A model generated the notes under the pieces. That model was not told where the DNA came from, did no database searches, and was given only the letters and a program-made list of their open reading frames with translations. Made by a program: the position numbers and the translations under genes. A DNA stretch of 64,000 bases, taken from Gremmenia infestans. Taxonomy: Eukaryota; Ascomycota; Leotiomycetes; Helotiales; Hamatocanthoscyphaceae. Location: the NCBI GenBank assembly GCA_032629725.1, contig JAFEVB010000022.1, positions 1,674,001-1,738,000 on the forward strand, in the 5' to 3' direction. How positions within the stretch are numbered: the stretch's first letter is position 1; each line of letters opens with the position of its first letter. Positions 1-11,309 of this stretch are shown piece by piece.

Positions 1-920
1 TGCAAATGCTTGATCCTCGTTCTGCAGCACATAAGCATGCAATGCAGTCAAATGCATTTCTGCCTCGATCGCGAGTAGCATGCTGACGGAACCGCCATCT
101 CGTTGCTTGCTTGAGACACTTTCCTTAAAATAGGTATTAGTCAGATCCTCTGTAAATGCTAGTGACGAATAAGCGATGAAGACGGCATAGAAACATCTCT
201 GCGTTGTGGATCAGACCCCGTAGCCTTAATAGGTTTTTGGTAGTGCGATTCCGGCGTTGAAGAGGTAAATAGTCTATGGCGATGAAGTTGCAATTGAGGT
301 GAAGCAATAATAACAACGATGATTTCGTCGCTTCCCCAAGAATTACTTGTCTCTTGAAGTCGCCTTCATTGGTTCGATCGTCGCCGTCTCACTAAGAGCG
401 GCTGGCTTTAATAGTCAGTTGTCGGACAACCGACTATTAAAGTTTGTCGGACAACCGACTATTATGCCTTGCAGGTTGGAGGCGTTTCCTAATACCACTG
501 AACACGGCAAGCGTTAGTATCTCACCGCTGTTACAATACTTTGCTGCTCTACGTAGTCAGCACTCTGATGAACTCGCATCTCCTTCCTAGTCGAGCCATC
601 CGCATAATAGATAAGGCTGGTATAATGTTGGTCTGACATATTAAACAGGGTACGGAGTACAGTATACTTCTTATATGCCGTACCTAATGCTGGAGACTAG
701 AATTGTCCGAGTAAGTATCAAGGCACGATACTCATTAGTGCGAGTCAATTTATATTTACTCACGAGAAAACACTCATAGTTCATAGATTTATGAATAAAG
801 TATGAGATTTTGTAAGCAAGGCTCAAGAAAAATGGTTCTCCTTATGGAATCTTTCCGGCGCAATTGAAGTATGGCAGAGCAAATATCTTTTCCTACACAC
901 TCAGTGCTCCCAGCATGAAC
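1..920. other. left flank without a recognisable gene
   Basis: No convincing coding frame is seen between the window start and the stop codon of the first SDR gene. The only clear structure is a short palindromic repeat pair at 409-464. The stretch is presumably the 3' flank of the SDR plus intergenic DNA reaching a gene outside the window. Confidence 0.5.
409..464. repeat. two direct copies of a palindrome-bearing 22-bp repeat
   Basis: The core TTGTCGGACAACCGACTATTA occurs at about 419-439 and again at about 444-464. The first copy is preceded by TAATAGTC, the inverse of its GACTATTA end, making an imperfect 31-bp hairpin (409-439). Each copy contains CGG-N4-CCG, the inverted-triplet pattern typical of Zn2Cys6 regulators, and shares TTGTCGG with the promoter motif seen elsewhere in the cluster. 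It could equally be a transposon-end footprint. Confidence 0.6.
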
Positions 921-2036
921 TTAAAAGGCTTCTAGTTGCTCCTCAGTCCAAGTCCAAAGCTTCCCAGCCAGCTCATCACTCTTAGCATCATTATTGAGCT
1001 GCTTGGTCAGAACTCCAACAGGCTCATACATCTCGCCACTCTTGACCTTAGCTGCATCGGCGGTAGCAGCCCAGACCTCATTGTATGCTCCTTGTTGCGC
1101 GGTCAAATAGCCACCGGCTATAATAGCGCCAGCCTTGATAAAAGCTCGATGTCCAAGTGGAAGATTGCTGATCAGGTCGGTACTCGTGATACCGGGATGA
1201 ACAGCGACGGTGGTGATGGCAGGATATCGACGAGCGAGCTCACGAGTGTAGACCTTCAATATAACAGTGTTAGCCCTGATAATGTATAAAAGTTTGATAA
1301 CCCTGACTCAGGATCAAGAATGGCCAAAAAGCTGCTTACGATGTTGGCAAGCTTGCTCTGAGCATAGCGAGCCCATGAGCCCATGAAGCCCGTATCCTGC
1401 GTAGTCTTCAAGTCCTTGAAGATGATTCCGCCTTTTGGATGGAGTATAAAACCTAGGGAGGTGAGTATGATAAGGCGAGCTCCGTCAGTCTTTAGTAGAC
1501 TAGGGAGGAGTTTCTTGATAATTAAGGCGTGGCCGAGGTGGTTGGTCCCAAATTGAATCTCATAGCCATCCTTGGTCAATGCTGGTGGTAGGGCCATGAT
1601 ACCAGCGTTGCAGATCAGAATGTCGAGACGCCCTTCTTTGTTGATTGCCAGGAATTGGTCAGTTGCGGCCTTGACGTGCGAGAGGGACGCTAGGTCGCAG
1701 CTCAAAAAAGTAAGCTTTGCATCTGGCGCAACCTCTTTGACCTAGGAGGGATGTGAGCTACAATCGTTGGTGTGAAGCTAGCTGAGATACCTTCTCTTCA
1801 ACTGCTGCGGCGGCCTTTGCATTGCGTCCAGTGAAGTAGATGTGAGCAGGGTTATGCGGCGTAAGTTGCAAGATAGCCTCAGCTCCAATTCCGGCAGTAC
1901 CTGAGGCAAAGAAGATGTCAGTTGTGTCGTATGCAAGAGCAAGAGCAAGAGCAAAAGCCTCACCTCCAGTAATGAGAATAACTTTTCCAGCGAGACTTGG
2001 GACATCCCTCTCAGGTGAAAAGTCGAACTTCACCAT
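921..2036 (-). CDS. short-chain dehydrogenase/reductase (retinol-dehydrogenase/WWOX-like)
   Basis: A 305-residue NAD(P)-dependent SDR assembled from four exons (2036-1964, 1900-1791, 1741-1340, 1253-921); the lengths sum to an intact frame. Splicing exon 1 to exon 2 restores the cofactor motif TGGTAGIG. The catalytic Ser lies in ILTSLGF, the YxxxK pair in RYAQSKLA, and NAGIM is present. The family usually oxidises or reduces an alcohol/ketone on lipophilic substrates such as terpenoids, and here it probably adjusts an oxygen placed by a cluster P450. Intron 1 has an unusual CTCTTG-type pyrimidine repeat. It is divergent from the FAD oxidase across a 1-kb shared promoter, which supports membership of the cluster. 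Substrate unknown. Confidence 0.9.
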
Positions 2037-3078
2037 AGTGAAAGAGAAAGATATTGTTGGTGGGGGATAGCAGCTGCTGGTACATACGATACGTTCCTGG
2101 GGTATGGAGTATGGAGTATGGAGTACGGCGCGCCATGGATGGTGGAGGATGATGGAATCTAACATCCGTCGTGGCTGCAGTTGCACGGACGAATAGGATA
2201 TGTACGCTAAAAAGGGGAGGGCGGCGGGGCGGGGCCGAGGTTTAGTTGTGTTACCCTCGCTTAGAGTAGCGCCTTTCTATACTTGTATACTTGTATAAAG
2301 TTAGAGAGCATGGTCACGAGATTGAAGCGCCTTACGTAAATACCTTAAGACTTTGAACCCGTGGCGGCGCGGCCCATTGGGTACATACCTTACGACCTTA
2401 CGTACTAAGAGTTTCTACTCTCTCCCCCCCTTAATAAATGTTAAATTGTGGGTTTGCTCCATAAAACATAGAATCCTATAGAACTGAATGGTTGGATGCC
2501 CTAGCAAGTAGCCCACTATTCACGGCGCAGGGTACTCGTAAAGTCCTTGTAAGGTCCTACTAAGCCCTAGACGTAGTGATATTATTTGCTCACTTCCCCT
2601 GTTTACGCGGTGGGGCGAAGGATCATTAACATGTATTAAGGGGGGGGGAGAGTACCAGGTATAACCTCCCGTCCCACCAACTAAAAACCAACTCATCTGC
2701 AGCCGGAATCTACCAAATCCGGCAATTCTTGACGCCGAGATCTACTGCGGAGGTACGGCCCATAATGATTACTCGTACCAGAGCGCTAGACATGGTCCCC
2801 GAGGTAGGACTATATTTTCTTGATTTCGGCTCAGATACTACGCGTCTTAGCTAGAAGGCTATTCCCAGCGCTCTAGTAATGCTTATGGGCGGTACGGAAT
2901 ATCTTCGTAATTTAAAACACAGTTGGGCTGAAGCTGTGCCGTGAAGCCTGGTGGTGGCCAAAGTCGCGCCCTTTTCCGCTAAACATGTTTCTTTAATACA
3001 CCTTCTATCTTTCTATATCTATTCCCTGTCTCTCTATCTTTCCTATTCACATTTAAGCGTTCTTTAGAGTCAGATATC
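2037..3078. promoter_or_regulatory. divergent promoter region, SDR / FAD oxidase
   Basis: About 1 kb of non-coding DNA between two divergently transcribed cluster genes. It contains TATA-like sequence near 2278-2298, short TACGTA-type repeats at 2330-2410 and a nine-G run near 2641. A weak partial match (GAATTGCC on the minus strand) to the cluster promoter motif lies near 2725. No individual site is secure. Confidence 0.45.
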
Positions 3079-4793
3079 ATGGTTTTGTTCTCCATTTTCC
3101 CTTTAGCCGGCCTGCTTTGCGGGATATTTGGTCTCGCTACCTCATCAACAGTTTCAAATTCATACTTCTCATCCCACGCCAGAATCACCACTCGTGCGGC
3201 TCAAGCATGCGAAAGCCTCGCAGTTTCCTTTCCCAGCATAACTTTTGCCACCAGTTCCTCGACCTACACAAACCAGTCTACCCGTAATTGTCGTTGTGTT
3301 TTATTGCAAATATTATGGTGGCTAATTTGGCACAGACTTTTTTTCCGCAACTTGTGTTCTGAGCCCCAGTTGCGTTTTCCTTCCCAGTGATGCTAATGAC
3401 ATTGCCGGGGCTTTGAAGATCATTCGGGATGCTGGAAGCCCCTTTGCGGTTCGGAGTGGTGGACATATGCCTGTCCCTGGCGCCGCTGACGTTGACGAGG
3501 GTGTGCTGATCTCGATGTCTGACATCCATACCAATACATTCAACGAGGATAAGTCTATCGCAAGCATCGGGCCTGGTCAGACCTGGGCCGCTGTGTACAA
3601 TTGGACATCCCCCTACGGACTTGGCGTTGCCGGTGGTCGGTATGGTCAAGTGGGCGTTGGCGGTCTGCTCCTCGGCGGCGGAATCAACTTCTTTGGCAAC
3701 ACGATGGGATGGTCTGCCAGTACAGTCCTTGGGTACGAAGTTGTCCTGGGAAATGGCTCAATTGTGAACGTCACTGCAAAATGTCACCCGGATCTCTTCT
3801 GGGCGCTGAAGGGCGGTAACAACAATTTTGGCATCGTCACACGCTTCGACTTAAAGACTATTCCTATAACCACGGCTTGGGCAGGCATTACAATTTGGAG
3901 TCCTGTGACTCCTACTATTTTATCTCAAGTCTTTGATGCCCTCATTTCCTGGGTCGCTCCGGGAGGCGGCATCGAGGATGTCCAAACCACGATCAACCCA
4001 TCAATATCTCTAAATCCTCAGACTGGAGCCTGGACATGCTTGAATACCGTCATGCGTCCCGGAAATATCTCAAACCCAGCATCATTAACGAATTGGACTG
4101 CTATCAACGGTTCCTATTACAACGACAATAGTCTCAGGTCTAATTGGGCCTCGCTACCAATTGAACAGACCAATCCTGATTTGACGGGTGACTTTCCAAG
4201 GTCAGTTTAGTTATGACCTCAAACAAATATGCCGCTGACACAAGCAAGGGATCTGTTTTGGTCCGTTGGCCTCAAAGCCACGAAGGAGGCTATTATTATA
4301 AGCAACACGACGTTTATTGATGCTGCACAGCGGGAACTCAAAAACTCAACTGTTCAAGGTGCCAATCTAGGCTACCAGCCCATTTCAAAGGCTTGGCTTG
4401 AAGCGGCACAAGCAGCAGGTCCTAATGCCATTGATGTAGACCCCGAGAACGGGACTTTCTTAAGTACGTTCTACAGTCCACCCTCCCCTATACAAGATCT
4501 CTTGGCTGACTTTGTGACTCGAAGCTCTCCTGCTTTCATTTTTCTGGACCGACGCTGCCGATGATGAATTGGTAAATAACTTTGTCAAGTCAATCAGTGA
4601 TGAGATTATTGATAAGTTGAAAGCTGCAGACCTGTATTACCCTTTTATTTATCTGAACGATGCTGGATCAGGTCAAAATCCATATGAGCTGTATGGTGCT
4701 GGAAATAGTGTGCCAAGATTGGAGCAGGTTCAGCTGGCATATGATCCCGAGGGTGTCTTCAAGAACCTGGCGGCGAGTGGATTCAAGTTGTAA
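3079..4793 (+). CDS. secreted berberine-bridge-enzyme-type FAD-linked oxidoreductase
   Basis: A 516-residue FAD oxidase in four exons (3079-3289, 3336-4187, 4245-4463, 4525-4793). It begins with a hydrophobic signal-like segment (about residues 1-20), followed by the PCMH FAD-binding fold. VRSGGHMP carries the His expected to bind FAD covalently (about residue 113). The second covalent Cys of bicovalent members is not seen in the RYGQVGVGG stretch, so a single His linkage is likely. The C-terminal BBE block contains ADLYYPFIYLNDA and the YGAG/YDPEGVF ending. Such enzymes oxidise alcohols or C-C/C-N bonds with O2, and in fungal clusters they act as tailoring oxidases. Internal apparent stops disappear with the introns given, so it is intact. 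Confidence 0.92.
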
Positions 4794-5317
4794 ATTCACT
4801 AGAGCACTGTATATCGCCTGTACTCTGTCTCCATAAAGGATAAGGAGCTTCAAGTAAGATCAGGCATATATATCCATAGCCTTATTTTCAGTATATTCTC
4901 TTCTTACCTGTATAATTAATTTAAAGAAGCTCTTATTCTTATCATGTAGCCAGACCTGTGTTTCTTGTTCCTCGGGTATTAGACTTTTCTTAGGAAGATC
5001 GTTATTCATTCCCTTCAATTGCGACTTTGTGCAGTATTCGGTGAAGGTGAAGCAACTGATATAATGGTATAATGTCGTATTGAAGTGGGAGAGTTAGAGG
5101 CAACGATATCGTGAAGTCAAATTGAGGCTTAAGATGGAACCGTGGAAGGGTGCTAGTGCGTTCCATATATAAAATAGTAACTGATTGCAATCAACTATGC
5201 TTACTAGTAAAACATATGCAAAAGTGATAGACCTATCTATTATCAGTGAATTTGATACTATAGTGCTGATATACATGCGGCCGTAATAACAATAGTGATT
5301 ACTCTAGTTTTCAGTGT
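4794..5317. other. convergent intergenic region
   Basis: AT-rich 3' flanks of the FAD oxidase and P450 A genes, which converge here. No gene, RNA or repeat is recognised. Confidence 0.5.
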
Positions 5318-7286
5318 TTAAATTCTTCTCTTAAACCGAACTTTCATAATTGCCTTCCACCACATAACAAACACTGAACTCGTTCCCTCCCAGTCCAGAT
5401 CTTTTTCAACAAGCTCCATATCATAGACATATATGATCTTTGCAAGAATGAGGGACATCTCCATCAAAGCAAAACTTTAAATAATTTATCAACAATGATA
5501 AGAGTAACTTGGAATTAGGATGTACTCACTTTCGTCCCAAGCAGCCTCTGAGACCTAAGGAAAAGGGCTGACTTGCGTCTTTCCGGTCTGTCGATTTTGG
5601 ATCAATCCAGCGTTCTGGTTTGAACGTCATGGGATCCGAAAAATATGCCTCGTCGTGCGTCACTGTCCAAGCACTGGTGTAAACCTCAGTCTGCATGAAG
5701 AGAAATTAGAGACGTTATTGTAGAAATGGAAACAAATATGGGTGTGAGTAGTAATGAAACTTACACCCTTTGGAACCCAGTACCCATCAATTTCGGTGCC
5801 TGGAGAGAGGCGTGGAAATCCCTGCGAGCCGGGAGGATGAATACGAAGACCTTCCTGTATAACAGCTTGTAGATATGGCAAGTGAAGCACTGCGGTGGAA
5901 TCAATATCCTCGTACGACTGGAAGCGCCCTCGCACTTCGAGTTTGAGCTTCTCGTACGCCGATGGAGTCTTGAGGAGATAAAATGTAGCTGCTGCGAGGA
6001 ATGTGGACACAGTCTCACCACCGGCGATACTGATGAAGATAGTTAAAGATTGACTTGGGAGGAAAGAGTAAAGACCTACATAATAGTCGATGAATGGGCC
6101 GTTAATTGTTCCCGTGAGACTTCATTCCTGTCGACTTTTTCGACGAGATTTGTCAAAAAATCCTTCCGGCTCGATTTGGTCCGAAGACGCCTGTGTGCTA
6201 TCAGACTTGATTCATCTTTGATTTTTGTCTCTTCTGCTGTACCTACTCTTGTACTTTGGTCCTGCTGTACTTCGTGTGCTGGTCACGAGCGGAAATAGTC
6301 AACCATGGAGCAACATACTTTCCAATCACAGCCAAGAGCGCGTATCGACGGAGATTGTCCACAAATGTAATTGCCCACATATGATCTAGAATGAGATCCA
6401 TCCACGGGTGATGCTCCTCTACGATTACAAGAGCAATGTCAGTATTCATATTCTTTTGTCATTGGAAGACATTCTTAGAAAATGGAAAATAATCACCTTT
6501 TTCAATACAGTGAAAACTCTCACCAAACGCCATCTCGCCCATAGCATCAAAGGCGACCATTTCATACCATTTAACCATATTGATGCCATCGGCAGACTTG
6601 CTGCTACAGTCACCGATCTTCGTGATGAAGCCATCAATACAGTGCTGAATGATCTCCTCTTGCTGACTCAGCGATTTCGTAGAAAACGCAGCCGACAAAT
6701 CTCTCTTCTTTTGCGCATGCTCTTGTGGATTGCGCTCACTACCAATACATCCAGTTTTGAAACCGGACCCATACATATCGTAGAACTCGCTCTTGATAAG
6801 TTGTTCTTTGCCTGCTGCGGGCGTTCCGTAGATTGCTTTCCAGGATGATGCAGATGCAAACGAAAGTTCATTTGGGGAGACACGAAAGACTGAACCTGGA
6901 TTTTTTTTATGAGAAACATGTGACTATACCACAGCTTCCCCGCAAAGATTTGCTTACCGTAAATCTTGTGCTGTTTCTCGATGACTCGGTGAGATCGGCC
7001 ATTCATAGTGTGCCAAACACGCCATAGCTAGTGCCATTTGAGATTGGTGTAAAATTTCAGAGTGAAGATTCTTACTAGAGATGCTCTTGCCAGCAACGGT
7101 CCAGGAAAGCTGGCTAAAGGGTGGAAGAAAACATTGTATACCATATGGTTAATAATGTACAGGACATACTGACACCGTCAGCTGAATCCTTGTTCAAAGC
7201 AATGAACCCATTTAAGCCAACCCTAGACGACTCACAATAATACCAATAGACATGCAGATATGGCTAACAGTAAAAGGACTGGTCAT
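5318..7286 (-). CDS. cytochrome P450 A (TRI11/isotrichodermin-hydroxylase-like)
   Basis: A 492-residue P450 assembled from nine exons: 7286-7236, 7168-7076, 7027-6958, 6895-6497, 6418-6247, 6190-6080, 6029-5765, 5690-5530, 5474-5318. All junctions are in frame. It has an N-terminal membrane helix followed by the FPGP hinge, the I-helix AGGETV, the K-helix EGLR, and the haem-binding block FSLGLRGCLGR with the Cys ligand. The layout matches fungal ER-anchored monooxygenases of the trichothecene C-15 hydroxylase type. Here it probably hydroxylates the sesquiterpene skeleton. It is clearly related to P450 D at the other end of the cluster. The start is uncertain: an in-frame Met 24 nt upstream is possible. 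One copy of the shared promoter motif lies 360 bp upstream. Confidence 0.92.
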
Positions 7287-8034
7287 GGCCAGAGCTCCGT
7301 GTCGCATCTTGAAATTGGTAAACGTCTCATTGCAAGCCTGCCAGGCGACCTCCAGAAGGCTCTGGGTACCCGAAATTCCTGAGGTATGATCCATCGAGGC
7401 TGTCGTGCGAAGAAAGCGCAGAAGAGCTTGGTACTTTGCGATCGAGGAATGTAAGATTAGGATTCAAGTGTTGGAGCTTAGGACCTTGTAGGGTATACCC
7501 CTTGTAATAATGGGCCTTGGAAGAACGCCTCACCCAACACTCCTAGGTAGCACTGTAAAACAGAGTCAGATCTATTTTAGCAGACTTCCGAGGTGCATGA
7601 CTTCGCCGCATACGATCAGCAATGCAAAATTGTTCTTGGGTAAAGTGTTGTCGGGAATTGCCAAAGATAGCTAGCGCGATCCCGCTAAATTCCCCCTTTT
7701 GACCATTTCCGAGTTGCGAAAAAGTCGACACAGTTCTGTATTCGTCGGGTTTACGCGTTAACTTAAAATTCCAATAAAGCTATCCATTACGTGTAAAAAA
7801 TAAATATAGATTGATTTTTTACGTGGGGTTTTTCATTTTTTCTCATTGCAAAGTTGGAGGCTATAGGTTGTTCCGAACTAAGTGAAAACGGGGGCGATTT
7901 ACCTACTAGCCATCAATGCACTACTGGAGAGGGCCTCGATTCTGGTGCCACTCGAGTGCTACATATGTTGTCATCTTTCTGGATGTCACAGTTTTCTGTA
8001 CTCATTCCAGTAAATACTTGTTGCAGGAAATGTT
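7287..8034. other. promoter side of P450 A
   Basis: Non-coding stretch between the P450 A start and the left end of the hAT-like element. It holds one copy of the 17-bp cluster motif (7646-7662). Short open frames here show no family features. Confidence 0.5.
7646..7662 (+). promoter_or_regulatory. candidate cluster regulator site, copy 1
   Basis: TGTTGTCGGGAATTGCC. It matches two other sites in the cluster (10928-10944, 18535-18551) at 15 of 17 positions each, differing only by transitions, while the flanks are unrelated. It lies 360 bp upstream of P450 A. The CGG triplet suggests a Zn2Cys6 factor; that is inference. Confidence 0.55.
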
Positions 8035-8289
8035 AAGGGGTTACAGCTGAACCAGTGTAGAGAAAAGCTCGGCCAGTGTAGAAAGTCTCCACTTTCGCCA
8101 GAGCTTATCCAGTGTAGAGAATACGCATAACGCGAAAAGATATAGTATGCCTCTTTTCTTATTATAACTATTTTCCTACTAAGGAACTTTTATTTTTTAC
8201 TTATTTAATTTTATTTATATGCCTTTTACTATAGCTAATAATATTATAATTTAGGATAAGGTCTATATAAAGCAATATGCTTATAAGAA

Positions 8290-8500
8290 AAGAAGAAGCA
8301 TATACTAAGCTATAGAGATAGAGCATATATTAAGCATATGCTCTACTCTATTAGATATATGCTTAGTATATACTCTTTTCTCTTTATATATATATATACC
8401 TCCTTTTTATATAAGCATATGCTAAGCATATGCCTAGTAGAGTAGAGCATATACTTAATATATGCTCTATCTCTATAACTTAGTATATACCTCCTCTCTA
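8290..8500. repeat. AT-rich large inverted repeat inside the hAT-like element
   Basis: The arm near 8296-8375 (built of GCATATGC, TATAGAGATAGAGCATATATTAAG and similar blocks) is repeated in reverse complement near 8418-8498. The arms could fold into an extended hairpin. Heavy TpA content fits decay by C-to-T mutation. Confidence 0.65.
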
Positions 8501-8638
8501 TATAAGCATATGCTAGGCTAGATTAGGAATAGCTTTATTATAATTTGCTTATACAGCGCGCGTGCGCAACGCGCCGCCTCTATAGCTGATCTAGTGTAGG
8601 GACTACTCTCGCTAAAGCTTATCCAGTGTAGAGAAGCA

Positions 8639-8762
8639 TAGACCTCCCATCGGATGTCGATTTCTACACTGGCCGAGCTTTTAGCTACACTGGTTCAGCT
8701 TAGACCTCCCATCGGATATCGATTTCTACACTGGCCGAGCTTTTAGCTACACTGGTTCAGCT
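8639..8762. repeat. tandem duplication of the element's right terminus (2 x 62 bp)
   Basis: Two adjacent 62-bp units (8639-8700, 8701-8762), each starting TAGACCTCCCATCGGAT and ending GGTTCAGCT, differ by one G/A transition. The left end has only one terminal unit, so the right end was duplicated after or during transposition. Confidence 0.85.
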
Positions 8763-8893
8763 GCACCCCGAAATGTTGATTGATAATTCCTAAATCAACT
8801 AACGATAGAAGAAGTACAGAAAGCTATATGACCTATAAATAAAAGTCTCTGCATGCTTTAAGGTGGCACGGCCAAGACTTCAACATGTATAAC

Positions 8894-10736
8894 TCAAGCT
8901 ACACGCTTCCTTAACATCATCGGCGCTTCTCTGTCTGGCAGATTCTGCGATTCAAAAGCCATACTTTTTGGTCTCCCGTGCCCCTCTGGAAACTTAAGAT
9001 CATATTCCAGCAACAAATGAATCAAAATAACCTTGATCTCCATATCAACAAACCAACGTCCCGTACAAGCGTGACTGCCATAGCCCCAAGACATGTTTGA
9101 TAGATTGGACGCGACATACTGAGTTCGTCCACTCTGTTCCGGATTCGCAAGGCGCATATCATGGAACCGAAAGCCCTTGAACGTGTCAGCGTCAGGATAG
9201 TTGTCAGAATCGAAGCCAATCGCGTGAGCGGGCACACCAATTTGGGTGTGGGCTGGGATAACGAGGCCATCGGAGAGACGCAAATCCTTGGGAAGCAGTC
9301 GCTCATATGTAACTATGTGATATTTAGAGACGCAATCAAACCTCAGAAGGAATCGAACTCACTGAGGATTAACGGGTTGAAACGCTGGCTCTCGCGCATG
9401 AAACTGTCCAATTTAGACATTTTGAGAAATGCTTTCCTACTTGGGCCCCCCTCTTCCTCCAGAACTCGGGTGATCTCTTCACGCAGCGGTTGCACATACT
9501 CTGGCTTCGCACACAGATCATACACAATATGAGTTAAAGCAACAGCGGATGTATGGATAGCCGCAAAAGCAACATGGAGGGTGATATGAGCGAGTGTCTT
9601 GTTCGTTTGGTAGTCCCTAGAGTCGAGCATCCACTGCATTAAGTCTTTCTGTTTTTCGTCGGCTGAAGTGGAACGTTTTACTAAGACTGGAGAGATGAGA
9701 CGGTCTGCTAGGTCGAAATGCTGAAACACTCTCTTGACCTCGGGTATGAAGTACTTGACAAAGTTTCGGATTATAGAGGGGTAGGACTTAAGCTTTTGTG
9801 CGGCAATAAAACTATCTCCGGTAAAGTCAATCATAGTCCTGTTCCATTCTTCATGCTCGCTGAGCAGCTTCCCAGCAAACATTCTGCTTGACGCACGAGC
9901 AACTACCTTGGTAAGAATCTCCGCTATGATGAGTGTGGTCCACTCTGTCATGAATAAGAATTAGTATTCTCTGGCATAGATATAGGATTTTCTAGGGATT
10001 TTCCACCTTCACAAGCTGGAATTAACTTCCGAAAAGCTTCTTGAACTTCGTCATCTACATCGGGCAATATTTCACCTAGGTACAGCATCAGCGTCAACGC
10101 GCCAACCCAATGGATTTATTCATTTCCATACCCAGGCTTGAATTCAAGTGCGTCTTAATTACTCGCGGGTGAAGCGTCTGCTCTGTTCCGATTGTCGTGA
10201 TGTTGCCCTCAAACATCTGTTGCAATTAGTCAAATTTTCTTTTTGCTGTACCTATTTGCAAACCTCAATAAATGTCGCCGGAAAATCGGCTTGGTCTGCA
10301 GGAGCGTTTTTCAACTCCTCGACATATTTATTTGGAATCATAAGACGCTCGCCCAATGGTGTGGGAATGTAAAACATTCCTCCCTTGTACTGGGGACTTA
10401 TTAGCTATAATGATCTCCCATTGCTAAGCGAGAAGCCACCTTGTGATAACCCTCAAGCAGTATTTCTTTGGAAGAAAGCCGGAAGCGCTTTCTCAACTCT
10501 GCAATGCTGCAACCTTCGTCCATCCCAATTATTGGCACATTGTCCAGCAATCGCTGACGGCGTCTGAACAGCCTCAGCAAAACCAAAAGTGGAATCAATA
10601 GAAGCGCGCCGACAGCCCAGACACGTGGAGCAGATGGTAGTTCAATTGAGGCTGGGATTTTCACCCTCCAGGTGGATAGGCTAGGAACGTCTACCTCATC
10701 CATTCCGAAAAGGGGCACTTTTGACGCGGCAGACAT
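8894..10736 (-). CDS. cytochrome P450 B (ent-kaurene-oxidase/GA14-synthase-like)
   Basis: A 525-residue P450 in six exons: 10736-10440, 10389-10264, 10216-10132, 10075-10007, 9944-9363, 9312-8894. All are in frame. It has an N-terminal hydrophobic anchor (around VWAVGALLLIPLLVLL) and the signature GGMFYIPTPLGE region of ent-kaurene-oxidase-like fungal P450s. The I-helix is AAIHTS, the usual variant in this family, the K-helix is ESQR, and the haem block is WGYGSHACTGR, with Trp in place of the common Phe. Members often perform multi-step oxidation at one terpene carbon; here a sesquiterpene substrate is inferred. A Met three codons upstream (10745) is an alternative start. It is divergent from the terpene cyclase. 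Confidence 0.92.
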
Positions 10737-11309
10737 CTTGTTCAACGCCAGAGCAGTCTTTAGGGGGTTGGGAAAGTTATAGACTGAAGAGTAGGGGATA
10801 CAAAAATGCTGGTGGGCATAAACCTCTCTGCCATAGAAAGCGTACAGAATTGAGTTGGAGAGTCGTCAGCAGCGAAGTAGCATCACGCTTAGTGGGTAAG
10901 GGAATGGTTGGCAACCACACATCCCGATGTTGTCGGAAATTGTCGAATTGGGCTTCACGTCATCGGAGCTTTCCTGGGGTCTCTACTGATAATTACTTTG
11001 TACGGTATCGAGTTCGTGAAATAGCGGCAGAACTTCCAATCGGAGCGTTGACCGCATAATGAGCGTCGAGACCTGAGAAAAGAGCAGGGGACTATTCGCA
11101 TCACTTTGGATGTGAAGCATGCAGTTGGGCAAGCTACGTACTAGGAACAGGGTCTCCGAAAGACACAGTAACTTTTTATGGGAATCACCTAACCTATATT
11201 AACCTTAATGATATGTTATACAGTTTCAGGAGCCATTGGATTGCACATACAAGGTCTCAGACCCCCAAGAAAATTCAACACTACACCTCATTTCATCCAA
11301 ACATACAAA
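10737..11309. promoter_or_regulatory. divergent promoter region, P450 B / terpene cyclase
   Basis: 573 bp between divergent cluster genes, with one copy of the shared 17-bp motif at 10928-10944. A CGG-N8-CCG element lies near 11040-11053. No gene is present. Confidence 0.55.
10928..10944 (+). promoter_or_regulatory. candidate cluster regulator site, copy 2
   Basis: TGTTGTCGGAAATTGTC. It lies 192 bp upstream of P450 B and about 365 bp upstream of the terpene cyclase, so it could serve both. It differs from copies 1 and 3 by two transitions each. Confidence 0.6.

Larger units (their letters stand above)
8035..8769. mobile_element. non-autonomous hAT-like DNA transposon
   Basis: The element is flanked by identical 8-bp direct repeats GAAATGTT (8027-8034 and 8770-8777), the target-duplication length of hAT elements. 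The ends are long imperfect inverted repeats: left CAGCTGAACCAGTGTAG followed by AAAGCTCGGCCAGTGTAGAA, with the reverse complement at the right end. The subterminal decamer CCAGTGTAGA recurs several times, as expected of transposase-binding sites. There is no transposase frame; the interior is AT-rich and palindromic. It sits between the P450 A promoter and the 3' end of P450 B. Confidence 0.78.

Noticed and set aside
7327..7731. Small minus-strand frames upstream of P450 A
   Set aside because: Considered as extra N-terminal exons, but P450 A is already complete with membrane anchor and hinge from 7286.
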